The notes under the pieces were generated by a model. That model searched no databases, was not told the DNA's origin, and saw nothing but the letters and a program-made list of their open reading frames with translations. Position numbers and translations under genes: made by a program. Of a stretch of DNA of 23,570 nucleotides, positions 8,416-15,840 are shown piece by piece (within the stretch, counting starts at the first letter, position 1; every line of letters begins with the position of its first letter). The DNA comes from CAZFDE01 sp964517795 (GTDB taxonomy: Bacteria; Planctomycetota; Phycisphaerae; Sedimentisphaerales; Anaerobacaceae): contig CAZFDE010000038.1 of assembly GCA_964517795.1 (NCBI GenBank), positions 1 to 23,570 on the forward strand. Direction: 5' to 3'.

Positions 8416-9270
8416 CTATTTATTGGGGATGTCCAGCATTATATTGTCGATCAGCCGCGTTGATCCGATCCTGGCGGCGACAGCGACCAGAATTCGCCCT
8501 CCCAGCGACGAAACCGGCTCCAGCGTGTCGGCATCGACCAGGCCGATGTATTCGATCTCGATACCATCGGCCCGCAAAAGCACTTCGCGCATCTGCTGCT
8601 CGATTTTATCAGCATCTGTTACATCCAAGTCAACCATTGATCGACATTTTTGCAACGACTGATACAGCACAACCGCATCCTCTCGCTGCTTGGAGTTCAG
8701 ATACTGGTTGCGGCTGCTGACTGCCAGGCCGTCGGCTTCGCGAACGGTCGGACAAACCACGATCTCCAGCGGCAGATTCAGATCACGAACCATTTTTCGG
8801 ATCACGGTCGCCTGTTGGGCATCCTTTTGGCCGAAAAAGGCTTTATCCGGCACGACGATATTAAACAGCTTGGCGCATACGGTCGTGACGCCGCGAAAAT
8901 GACCCGGCCGCGAGCGTCCGCACAGCGGCTCAGTAAGTTTTTCGACCGTGACCCAGGTGCGGTTCTGCTCTGGATACATTTCGTTGACATCCGGCGCGAA
9001 TACCAGATCGACACCGTGGTCGCGACAAATGACTAAGTCTTTTTCCAGCGGCCGCGGATACGTGTCCAAATCCTCACCGGGCCCGAACTGCGTCGGATTG
9101 ACAAAGATACTGACCGCCACAAAATCAGATTGGACTTTTGCTTCTTTGATCAGTGACATGTGGCCGATGTGCAAGGCCCCCATCGTCGGAACCAATCCGA
9201 TAAGTTTGCCCTGATCGCGAGCCTCGCGTACGGCTTTTCGCACTTCGGCTATGGCTTTTGCGATAATCAT
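8416..9270 (-). CDS. panC: Pantothenate synthetase
   Basis: PanC joins pantoate and beta-alanine with ATP in the cytosol. The 284-residue sequence has VPTMGALHIGHMSLI with the HIGH motif (H33, H36), FVNPTQFGPGEDLDTYPR, the FGQKDAQQ segment and the AVSSRNQYL (KMSKS-like) loop, all expected for this nucleotidyltransferase-fold enzyme at normal length. Its ATG overlaps the stop of the folK-dNK gene by 4 bases (ATGA), implying translational coupling. Confidence 0.95.
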   Translation of the reverse strand: MIIAKAIAEVRKAVREARDQGKLIGLVPTMGALHIGHMSLIKEAKVQSDFVAVSIFVNPTQFGPGEDLDTYPRPLEKDLVICRDHGVDLVFAPDVNEMYPEQNRTWVTVEKLTEPLCGRSRPGHFRGVTTVCAKLFNIVVPDKAFFGQKDAQQATVIRKMVRDLNLPLEIVVCPTVREADGLAVSSRNQYLNSKQREDAVVLYQSLQKCRSMVDLDVTDADKIEQQMREVLLRADGIEIEYIGLVDADTLEPVSSLGGRILVAVAARIGSTRLIDNIMLDIPNK

Positions 9271-10358
9271 ATTTGCACCACATAAAATCCGATCTGATCA
9301 ATCAGCCACTCGATGTCGGCGTCTTTGCGGCTGTCGAATTCAGCCATATCCAGCCTGATCACCGGACAAGCCTGCCATTGCCGAAACATCTCCTCATAAC
9401 GCGTGTTCAAATTCTCAAGAAACTTAATCGCGATCTTTCGCTCATAGGGGCGGTCACGTTCGCGGATTCGCTGATGACACTGTGTCGGGTCACCGGTCAG
9501 ATAAATGACCAGTACTGGTGAAAGAACCTTGTCGTAGGCCAACGTATAAAAAGATTCATACAGTTCGAGCTGCTGTTGATCGAGCAGTGCTTCGGCGTAG
9601 ATCAATTCCTTGGAGAATACATAATCACTGATCGCGATTTTGCCGGCGGCGTGCGCTTTTGGCGAAAGCTGCTGCAAGCGCGACGCCAAAAAAAATAATT
9701 GCGAGTCGAGCGCCAGTTCGTTTTGGCCGGCATAGACCTTCGGCAAAAACGGATTGGCATCGTACGATTCGAAAATCGGGTCGATATCGAATTGCGATGC
9801 CAGCTTTCGGGCGAGGGTGGTTTTGCCGACGCCGATATTGCCGGCGATGCTGACCAGTTGCGGCTTGGTCTTGTCTTTGAAAAAGTCATTGCCGTTGAGC
9901 CGGTCGGCCAGTTCCTTGAGCGTGACATCCATAGACGGATGAATCATATCCGGATTCAACTGCGCCAAGCCGCTCATCACGAAACTGCGCAGGTGCATAT
10001 CCGGATGGGGAATCCGCAGTGTATCCTTATTCGATTGAACGCTATCGTACAGCAGCAGGTCCAGATCAATCGGTCGCGGCTGCCATGTGGAATCCGGCGC
10101 ACGGCCCAGATCCTTTTCGATCGCCTTGAATCGTTTCAACAGATCCTCGGCGGACAGCGTTGCTTCGATTTCTGCAACGGTATTGAGATACGGCGGCTGG
10201 GTCCTGTCCGGCAGCGACTCGGTCTCCAGCAGTTCGCTGGTTCGCTTAACGTCGATGGCGTCACTGTCAGCGAGCATCTTGAGCGCAGCGCGGATGTTTT
10301 GTTCCCGCTCGCCCAGGTTCGCACCCAAACCGATATAGCAAAGCGTCGCTGTCGCCAT
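9267..10358 (-). CDS. folK: HPPK (FolK) - deoxynucleoside kinase fusion
   Basis: One 363-residue chain holds two enzymes. Residues about 5-155 are 6-hydroxymethyl-7,8-dihydropterin pyrophosphokinase: YIGLGANLGERE at the start and the signature WQPRPIDLDLLLYD (92-105). Residues about 166-363 are a deoxyribonucleoside kinase: P-loop GNIGVGKT (173-180), the SDYVFSKELIYAE stretch matching the substrate-side DRS/ERS region, and a lid RIRERDRPYE (298-307) like the R-x-R-x-x-E of dGK/dAK enzymes. The start is the ATG at 10358, 14 nt after the dapL stop; the upstream extension to 10409 would overlap dapL and looks non-coding. Role: folate synthesis plus deoxynucleoside salvage. There is no frameshift between the halves, so this is a true fusion. 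Which deoxynucleoside is used cannot be told. Confidence 0.9.
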   Translation of the reverse strand: MATATLCYIGLGANLGEREQNIRAALKMLADSDAIDVKRTSELLETESLPDRTQPPYLNTVAEIEATLSAEDLLKRFKAIEKDLGRAPDSTWQPRPIDLDLLLYDSVQSNKDTLRIPHPDMHLRSFVMSGLAQLNPDMIHPSMDVTLKELADRLNGNDFFKDKTKPQLVSIAGNIGVGKTTLARKLASQFDIDPIFESYDANPFLPKVYAGQNELALDSQLFFLASRLQQLSPKAHAAGKIAISDYVFSKELIYAEALLDQQQLELYESFYTLAYDKVLSPVLVIYLTGDPTQCHQRIRERDRPYERKIAIKFLENLNTRYEEMFRQWQACPVIRLDMAEFDSRKDADIEWLIDQIGFYVVQI

Positions 10359-10371
10359 GATCCTCTTTCGT

Positions 10372-11601
10372 TTATAATTGTGAAAACCGCTGCATCGCCT
10401 GCTCGACATTGTCCGGCTGCGCGAACGCCGTCAGTCGGAAATACCCTTCGCCCGCCGGGCCGAATCCCGAACCGGGTGTGCCGACTACGTTGGCCTGGGT
10501 CAGGAGCCGATCGAAAAAGTCCCACGAATTCATGTCATCCGGCGTCTTGAGCCAGATATAGGGAGCATTAATCCCGCCATAGACAATATAACCCAGTCCG
10601 ACCAGTGCATTGCGGATCGTTTTGGCGTTCTGCATATAGATCGCGATCGTCTGCCGGATTTGCTTTTTGCCTTCGAGCGAATAGACCGCCTCGGCCCCGC
10701 GCTGCGTGATATAGGAGACGCCGTTAAATTTCGTACAGTGCCGCCGGTTCCACATCGGGTGCAGTTCAATCTCGCGACCGTCACCGGCATGGCCCTTGAG
10801 CGCTTTGGGCACCACGGTGAACGCACATCGCACACCGGTAAAGCCGGCCGTCTTGGAAAAACTGCGAAACTCGATGGCAACTTCTTTGGCCCCTTCGATC
10901 TCGTAGATCGAATGCGGGATTTGTTCATCGGTAATAAAGGCCTCGTATGCCGCGTCAAAGAGGATAATGGACTGGTTTTCTTTGGCGTAATCGATCCATT
11001 TTTTAAGCTGCTCTCGTGTCGCGGTCGCACCGGTCGGATTGTTGGGGTAGCACAGGTAGATCAAATCCACTTTTTTGGCGGGCAACTCCGGTACAAACTG
11101 GTTTTCCGCGGTACAGGGCATATAGGCGATCCCGCTGTACTGGCCGGGCCGCGAGGCCACACCGCTGCGGCCGGCCATGACGTTCGTATCGACATAGACC
11201 GGATACACCGGATCCGTCACCGCCACGATGTTATCGACGCCGAACAGTTCCTGAATATTGGCCGTATCGGTCTTGGCGCCGTCGCTGATAAAAATCTCAT
11301 CGTCTTCGATCTCGACGCCGCGGCTGCGGTAATCGTTATCGGCGATCGCTTTGCGCAGGAAATCATAACCGATCCCCCCGTCGTCGTAGCCGCGGAAGGT
11401 CACACTTTGCGCCATTTCATCGACGGCCTTGTGCATCGCCTCGATCACCGCCGGGACCAGCGGCTGGGTCACATCGCCGATGCCCATCTTGATAATGTCC
11501 GCCTGCGGATTGTCGGCCATAAATGACCGTACACGGCGGCCGATCTCCGGAAACAGATAACCGGCCTGCAACTTCAAATAATGTTCGTTCACTGTCGCCA
11601 T
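10372..11601 (-). CDS. dapL: LL-diaminopimelate aminotransferase
   Basis: DapL makes LL-2,6-diaminopimelate directly from tetrahydrodipicolinate and glutamate, bypassing the succinylase steps of lysine and peptidoglycan synthesis. The 409-residue fold-type I PLP protein shows the DapL opening NEHYLKLQAGYLFPEIGRRV, the CYPNNPTGA motif and the PLP lysine K250 in FRSFSKTAGFTG. The close match at the N-terminus separates it from other class I aminotransferases. DapL is characteristic of chlamydiae, plants, cyanobacteria and many planctomycetes. It is the first gene of a six-gene minus-strand operon and has its own promoter just upstream. Confidence 0.94.
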   Translation of the reverse strand: MATVNEHYLKLQAGYLFPEIGRRVRSFMADNPQADIIKMGIGDVTQPLVPAVIEAMHKAVDEMAQSVTFRGYDDGGIGYDFLRKAIADNDYRSRGVEIEDDEIFISDGAKTDTANIQELFGVDNIVAVTDPVYPVYVDTNVMAGRSGVASRPGQYSGIAYMPCTAENQFVPELPAKKVDLIYLCYPNNPTGATATREQLKKWIDYAKENQSIILFDAAYEAFITDEQIPHSIYEIEGAKEVAIEFRSFSKTAGFTGVRCAFTVVPKALKGHAGDGREIELHPMWNRRHCTKFNGVSYITQRGAEAVYSLEGKKQIRQTIAIYMQNAKTIRNALVGLGYIVYGGINAPYIWLKTPDDMNSWDFFDRLLTQANVVGTPGSGFGPAGEGYFRLTAFAQPDNVEQAMQRFSQL

Positions 11602-11662
11602 AACGTCTTTCGTGTCCTTTCCTTACAAAAAATACATCTGCTTCAAAAATTTCGCGCTCGCC

Positions 11663-11691
11663 ATTGTATGCGTTCGGCCGCAACGCGTCAA
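11663..11691 (-). promoter_or_regulatory. Sigma-70 promoter of the dapL operon
   Basis: On the minus strand, TTGACG (11691-11686) and TACAAT (11668-11663) are separated by exactly 17 bp, giving a leader of roughly 55 nt before the dapL ATG. The -35 hexamer TTGACG recurs in two other candidate promoters of the window. Confidence 0.7.
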
Positions 11692-11746
11692 TAAATTCTG
11701 CTTCTTTACCGATTCCGACTTCACATTAAAACGTTTTTGCATTACC

Positions 11747-13240
11747 ATGTCCCGCATGAACAGACGAACATTTATCAAAACCGTCGGCGTTACATTCGTA
11801 ACCGCCCTGCCGTATGGCTGCCACAAACAGCTTGAAACCGTAAAAGCCCCTCAAAAACCGAATGTACTGTTTCTATTTACCGATGACCAGCGGTACGACA
11901 CGATCGCGGCCCTCGGTAATCGGCACATCAAAACGCCGAATCTCGATACACTCGTTCACGGCGGCACGGCCTTCGAGCGCGGGTATATCATGGGCGGCAA
12001 CAGCGGTGCGGTCTGTATGCCCAGCCGGGCGATGGTCAATACCGGCCGCAATCTGTTCTCGCTCAAGGCCAGCAGCCGCCTCATTCCCGAATCGATCCCG
12101 ACGATGGGCCAGGTCTTCACCGAAGCGGGCTGCCAGACGTTTTTCACCGGTAAATGGCACCAGGACACCAAAAGCTTCAACCGCAGCTACGCCGCCGCCG
12201 ACAACATCTTCTTCGGCGGCATGCATGATCATTTCGAGATTCCGCTTTCGCATTACGATCCGACCGCAAAATATCCGCGTGATGCCCGCGTGGTTAAAAA
12301 GGGTAAACACTCCAGCGAATTGTTTGCCGATGCGGCCGTCGATTTCCTCAAACAATCGGATCGCAAGTCGCCCTTCTTCGCGTTTGTATCGTTTACCGCA
12401 CCGCACGACCCGCGCCAGACGCCGCAGAAATATCGCGAGATGTACGATGCCGAGAAGCTGCCCTTGCCGGCCAATTTCTTGCCCGAGCATACCTTCGATA
12501 ACGGCGAATTGAAGATCCGCGATGAGCAGTTGGCCGCATGGCCCCGCACGCCGCAGGAGGTCCGCGGCCATATCCGCGATTATTACGCGATGATCACGCA
12601 CCTCGATGAGCAGATCGGCCGCGTTCTCGACGCCCTGCGAAAGACCGGCCAATACGACAATACGATCATCGTCTTCACCTCCGACAACGGCCTTGCCCTC
12701 GGCTCGCACGGCCTGATGGGCAAACAGAATCTCTACGAGCACAGCATCCGCGTGCCGCTGGTGATCTGCGGGCCGGGCGTCGCGGCGGACAAGAAAACCG
12801 ATGCGATGACCTATCTCTACGACCTGTTCCCGACCCTCTGCGAGATGACCGGCCTAAGCATCCCCGAAACTGTGCAGGGCCAAAGCCTAAAGCCGGTCCT
12901 CGACGGCGACTGCGAAATCGCCAGAACACGCATGGTCTTTGCCTACAAGAATTTCCAGCGGGCCTACCGCAACCGCCGCTGGAAAACGATCTATTACAAT
13001 GTCGGCGGCCAGATGCGAACGCAGCTTTTTGACCTGAAAAACGATCCCGATGAGAAAAAGGACCTCGCCGCCCTGCCCAAATACCAGAACGTACTGGAGA
13101 AAATGAACCGCCAGGCGCAGCAGACCATGAAAAAATACGGCGATACGGCCGACCTTTCAAAGCCCGGCTGGGGCGTCCCCGAAATCCCCGCCTGGCCCAA
13201 TGAGGCAAACTTCACCCAAACCCATACCGAGTGGCTGTAG
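11747..13240 (+). CDS. Tat-exported type I sulfatase, probable lipoprotein
   Basis: A 497-residue arylsulfatase-superfamily enzyme that hydrolyses sulfate esters, probably on polysaccharides, outside the cytoplasm. The N-terminus MNRRTFIKTVG is a twin-arginine signal and ends in LPYGC (C25), a plausible lipobox. The catalytic Cys90 lies in C-M-P-S-R, the CxPSR motif converted to formylglycine. Metal ligands are visible: TDDQ (D46, D47) early and TSDNG late, with GKWH and the HDPRQTP stretch as further active-site segments. The protein is complete and ends in a normal S1-sulfatase C-terminus. I start at ATG 11747 (11756 is also possible). Extending to 11612 would add a low-quality leader lying over the dapL promoter. 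There is no clear Shine-Dalgarno. The gene diverges from dapL. A maturation enzyme (FGE or anSME) must be elsewhere. Confidence 0.92.
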   Translation: MSRMNRRTFIKTVGVTFVTALPYGCHKQLETVKAPQKPNVLFLFTDDQRYDTIAALGNRHIKTPNLDTLVHGGTAFERGYIMGGNSGAVCMPSRAMVNTGRNLFSLKASSRLIPESIPTMGQVFTEAGCQTFFTGKWHQDTKSFNRSYAAADNIFFGGMHDHFEIPLSHYDPTAKYPRDARVVKKGKHSSELFADAAVDFLKQSDRKSPFFAFVSFTAPHDPRQTPQKYREMYDAEKLPLPANFLPEHTFDNGELKIRDEQLAAWPRTPQEVRGHIRDYYAMITHLDEQIGRVLDALRKTGQYDNTIIVFTSDNGLALGSHGLMGKQNLYEHSIRVPLVICGPGVAADKKTDAMTYLYDLFPTLCEMTGLSIPETVQGQSLKPVLDGDCEIARTRMVFAYKNFQRAYRNRRWKTIYYNVGGQMRTQLFDLKNDPDEKKDLAALPKYQNVLEKMNRQAQQTMKKYGDTADLSKPGWGVPEIPAWPNEANFTQTHTEWL

Positions 13241-13246
13241 GTTGTT

Positions 13247-13270
13247 AAGCCACCAGAGAACACAGAGATA
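13247..13270. repeat. AGCCACC-ACACAGAG intergenic repeat
   Basis: The sequence reads AAGCCACCAGAGAACACAGAG. The reverse complement of 15193-15222 begins GAGCCACCGAGTTCACAGAG, so two related copies lie in opposite orientation about 1.9 kb apart, both in non-coding DNA. Confidence 0.5.
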
Positions 13271-13301
13271 TTTTCCTGCGGTTGGGCTGTGCCCGCCATT
13301 C

Positions 13302-13362
13302 GTAGGGTGCGATGAAATCGCACCGAAATCATTCAAATGATGCGTTCAATAACGCACCCTAC
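13302..13362. repeat. 61-bp double-hairpin REP-like element
   Basis: The ends are GTAGGGTGCG and CGCACCCTAC, an exact inverted repeat. Inside are two consecutive hairpins: GGTGCGAT / ATCGCACC with loop GAA, and TGCGTT / AACGCA with loop CAAT. This layout is that of paired REP/BIME-like palindromes, or a very small MITE. It lies about 60 bp after the sulfatase stop. No RAYT transposase is in the window. Confidence 0.7.
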
Positions 13363-13541
13363 AAAGCTGGCTTCCTTCTGTTTTCAGCCCAAAATCGGGG
13401 ACTGAGGGCCGTGGACCGTGGGCCATCAACGAACCACGCCTGTCTCGCCAAAGTCCCCCAAGGACGACGGCGGAAATCACGAACACCGGCAAAATCATCA
13501 TAATCCGCTTAAAAACGAGGTGTTTTTTAGATAAATTATGC

Positions 13542-13570
13542 TTGACATTCCAGCCGCCAGCAGCTAAAAT
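13542..13570 (+). promoter_or_regulatory. Strong sigma-70 promoter
   Basis: TTGACA (13542-13547) and TAAAAT (13565-13570) lie 17 bp apart, the closest match to consensus in the window. The leader runs about 75 nt to the ATG at 13652, which has GGAGG at 13639-13643 with 8-nt spacing. Confidence 0.75.
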
Positions 13571-13651
13571 AGTAACTTAAGGTTTGGAAAAGACTTATAA
13601 ACAGGAGTAAAATAAAGCGATAACACGTTTCACGCACTGGAGGATAAAATT

Positions 13652-13945
13652 ATGTCAAGACCTGGTGGATGCCCATCGACAGGAATGAGCAGGTTTTCAT
13701 GCTCGCAGATCCGTATTCTTAAAAACATTTCAAAATCCATCCCCTCGCTGAACCGGCGAATCAGCGCGCAGTTGCGTATATTGAAAAAGAAAATCAGACC
13801 CTGCTGTTCGCCCGTATATCGCAATGCGCTGCTGCAAAAAATAAAATGGATGCATAGTTTATTATCGGTGAGTACGCTAAAAAAATCGGCGTCTGTGTTT
13901 TTATTAGAAAGGTGCATAAAGCATAAATTTGTATATATATTTACT
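13652..13945 (+). other. ORF/leader of unclear status ahead of dockerin gene
   Basis: This stretch has a strong promoter, a good GGAGG and an ATG, and stays open into the dockerin gene in the same frame. However, its translation (MSRPGGCPSTGM..., rich in Ser, Arg and Ile) is unconvincing. The frame that contains GTC at 13654 reads more like this genome's proteins: TWWMPIDRNEQVFMLADPYS, then IHPLAEPANQRAVAYIEKEN and TLLFARISQCAAAK. It is broken by stops at 13720, 13855 and 13924. Base composition here matches the rest of the window, not the AT-rich gene that follows. Possibilities are a decayed gene, a regulatory leader, or the N-terminal region of a chimeric protein. I cannot choose between them. 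Confidence 0.35.
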
Positions 13946-14778
13946 ATGAAAAAATTAGAAAATATTGTTCAAAAAGTAAAAGATACTTCAAGAAAAGGAC
14001 TTGAACGAGTGTTAGCTAGTGGTATAATTGCTGTTGGATGTTTAGTTGGTGGTTCTTATGGTGGTGAAATTGAATTTCGTAATAGGGGTCCCCTTCAACC
14101 AGGCTCATCAGTTTATATTAAACATATTAATGACTCCTTAGAAGGTGATGATGGTGAAGATTCTTATTACCAAAATTCTTCAAATCCTCTTCAAATTTAC
14201 TCTGTTAATAATAATTGTGATCCAAATAAATTACTTTGTGATGCAAGAGGAGTTAATAGTACTAGTGATTATAATCTTTTTTTATCAAATAATGGGTTTT
14301 CTGGATTAATAAATAACACTTTGGGAATTTATATGATTGATTCTAATGATTTTGAATGGAAAAATATTTTTTTAGGAGATGAAAATGATTCTAATAATAT
14401 TGTTTTGGATATTATAAATTTTGTTTATTCTAGTGGAAAAAAACCATTGAAGGAGGGTATTCTTATGATTACTATGATTTGGGCCCTTTAGATGGAACAA
14501 ATACCGGAGTTTATGATAAGAGAAAGATTATAATCAGAAACCACGCAGACTTAAACAGAGACAGAAAAGTTGATTTTGAAGATTATGCTGTTTGGGCAGG
14601 GGAATATGGAAAGGATAATGTTTCTGATCCAAATAGATTTGGATCTTATGTTGGGGCAGATGTTAATGATTTAGGGGCATATGCAGATATTGATAGAAGT
14701 GGAAATGTTGATGTTAATGATTTAGGTTATGTTTCTTATGAATGGCTTTGGGATGCGCAAGATGCGAATACCTGGTAG
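13946..14778 (+). CDS. AT-rich secreted dockerin-type protein, split by -1 frameshift
   Basis: Read from ATG 13946, the frame runs to a stop at 14489-14491. A -1 shift at the A7 run 14437-14443 joins it to a second frame ending at 14778, giving about 277 residues. The joined sequence reads smoothly across the shift (SSGKKTIEGGYSYDYYDLG). The start MKKLENIVQKVKDTSRKG is a long basic n-region, followed by a hydrophobic core (ASGIIAVGCLVGG): a signal peptide. The C-terminus carries two dockerin-like calcium loops, ADLNRDRKVDFEDYAVW and ADIDRSGNVDVNDLG. The middle has no recognisable domain. Codons are strikingly A/T-ending compared with all neighbours, suggesting acquisition or a special expression class. 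No clear Shine-Dalgarno precedes 13946; the upstream promoter and GGAGG may serve it. It could be a frameshift mutant, a sequencing error, or a recoded gene. Confidence 0.65.
14437..14443 (+). other. A AAA AAA slippery heptamer at frame break
   Basis: The seven A bases sit in zero frame as (gg)A-AAA-AAA, the canonical arrangement for tandem -1 slippage. Re-reading one A gives codons ACC ATT GAA and the dockerin frame. A Shine-Dalgarno-like AAGGAGGG lies 7 nt downstream. No convincing downstream pseudoknot was found by eye; only a weak GGTATT/AATACC pairing with a long loop is visible. Confidence 0.55.
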
Positions 14779-15144
14779 CCCAATCCATTAGAAACTTGTC
14801 CGGTGTCCGGTACATTATGTCGCTTCTATTCCGTCAAGATTAAATAATCCGTGTAAACTTGTGCCTTAGGTATCCGTGATTAAAATAACACATTCCGCGG
14901 CCAATTCAATAACTACTGCCGCGCCATCGTTTCCCGATGACGGGCCACAACTGGCAATTCACCATTCACCGATTCACTATTCACTAATCGGCCGCCCGCA
15001 TTTCCCTGTGGTCATGGCTATTTAAACTCATTTATCCCAAAATGTCAAGCCATATTCTACAAAAATATCATATTTCCTTTTTGCCCCTATTTTGACGCGG
15101 CGATTCGGTTTTCGGGTCTCGCACGGCCGATCCGCAAACGCCCA

Positions 15145-15183
15145 CCGAAACCGATACGCGCCGCGCAACCGTAACCGCTTTAC
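15145..15183. repeat. Partial unit of the 134/135-bp repeat
   Basis: It contains CCGATACGCGCCGCGCAACC followed by GTAACCGCTTTAC, essentially the core of the tandem unit at 15395-15718, but lies some 240 bp upstream of it. The remainder of the unit is missing here. Confidence 0.65.
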
Positions 15184-15192
15184 CATCTTTTA

Positions 15193-15222
15193 TCTCGGTG
15201 TCCTCTGTGAACTCGGTGGCTC
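15193..15222. repeat. Inverted copy of AGCCACC-CACAGAG repeat
   Basis: The reverse complement begins GAGCCACCGAGTTCACAGAG, matching the repeat at 13247-13270 in the opposite orientation. Confidence 0.5.
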
Positions 15223-15306
15223 AAAAGAACCGCAAAAAACTTGACTTTTTGAAATAATATGGTATAATATGTATCAACGTGAGGGGCCAAAACCCTCAGG
15301 ACAAGT

Positions 15307-15330
15307 GGTGCGATTCCATCAGCACCCTAC
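15307..15330. repeat. Degenerate GTAGGGTG-type hairpin
   Basis: GGTGC and GCACC arms surround a 10-nt loop and are followed by CTAC, the right end of the element at 13302-13362. It is a decayed or half copy. Confidence 0.45.
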
Positions 15331-15394
15331 AACTAAATCTTCGTATTTCGTTCATGGGTTGCGCTGTGCGTATCGTCCGGCGGTCGCGTCCAAG

Positions 15395-15718
15395 AACGAC
15401 AAACGTCCAACGCAACCGTTACGCGCCGCGCAACCGCAAACGCTTTACGTTTCGTATTACGGATTTGCTAATGCAGCTCAAAACTCATAATTCACGACTC
15501 AAAACTGCCCGCGGCCACCGGCCATGACCACGACAACCGTCAACCGCAACCGATACGCGCCGCGCAACCGTAACCGCTTTACGTTTCGTATTTCGGATTT
15601 GCTAAATGAAACTAAAAACTCAAAACTCACGACTCAAAACTGCCCGCGGCCACCGGCCATGAGCACGACAACCGTCAACCGCAACCGATACGCGCCGCGC
15701 AACCAAAACCGCTTTACG
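15395..15718. repeat. Tandem repeat, units of 134 and 135 bp plus partial third
   Basis: The units are 15395-15528, 15529-15663 and the partial 15664-15718. Shared blocks are CGCAACCG(A/T)TACGCGCCGCGC, AACCGCTTTACGTTTCGTAT, CACGACTCAAAACTGCCCGC and GGCCACCGGCCATGA. Units 1 and 2 differ by point changes and by one base in length, which changes the reading frame and argues against a coding repeat. Confidence 0.75.
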
Positions 15719-15724
15719 GTATTT

Positions 15725-15840
15725 TACTCACTACTCACAATTCACTACTCACTGCGGCCGAAAATCAAATCAATCGCCCGAAGGGCCTCAACAATGCTAC
15801 TCACTACTCACTATTCACTACTCACTGCGGCCAGCGGCCG
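15725..15840. repeat. CTACTCAC/ATTCACTA short-period repeats
   Basis: Two blocks of 7- to 8-base units (ACTCACT, ATTCACT) end in ACTCACTGCGGCC, at 15725-15760 and 15797-15833. A related block (ATTCACCATTCACCGATTCA) lies near 14957. They look like slippage-prone microsatellites repeatedly joined to a GCGGCC motif. Confidence 0.6.

Larger units (their letters stand above)
13241..13541. other. Intergenic, repeat-derived
   Basis: No gene is supported. From the left it holds an AGCCACC...CACAGAG repeat, the 61-bp double hairpin, and a G/C-rich stretch with the phrase CGCCTGTCTCGCCAA. A similar phrase, CGCTTGTCTCGCCAA, occurs at about 483-497, so these fragments recur as a set. Confidence 0.6.

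Noticed and set aside
10359..10409. N-terminal extension of the folK-dNK protein
   Set aside because: It would overlap the end of dapL and precede the universally placed HPPK start motif. The ATG at 10358 fits the family.
9699..11526. Plus-strand ORFs of 283 aa (9699-10550) and 288 aa (10660-11526)
   Set aside because: Antisense shadows of folK-dNK and dapL; no motifs and no ribosome binding site.
11873..12742. 289-aa minus-strand ORF
   Set aside because: Lies wholly opposite the well-supported sulfatase, shows no family motif and has the composition of a reverse shadow.
13630..13917. 95-aa minus-strand ORF
   Set aside because: No start signal and no motif; it overlaps a well-defined plus-strand promoter leader.
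15395..15718. Possible CRISPR array
   Set aside because: Units are 134-135 bp and conserved throughout, with no unique spacers, and no cas genes are nearby.
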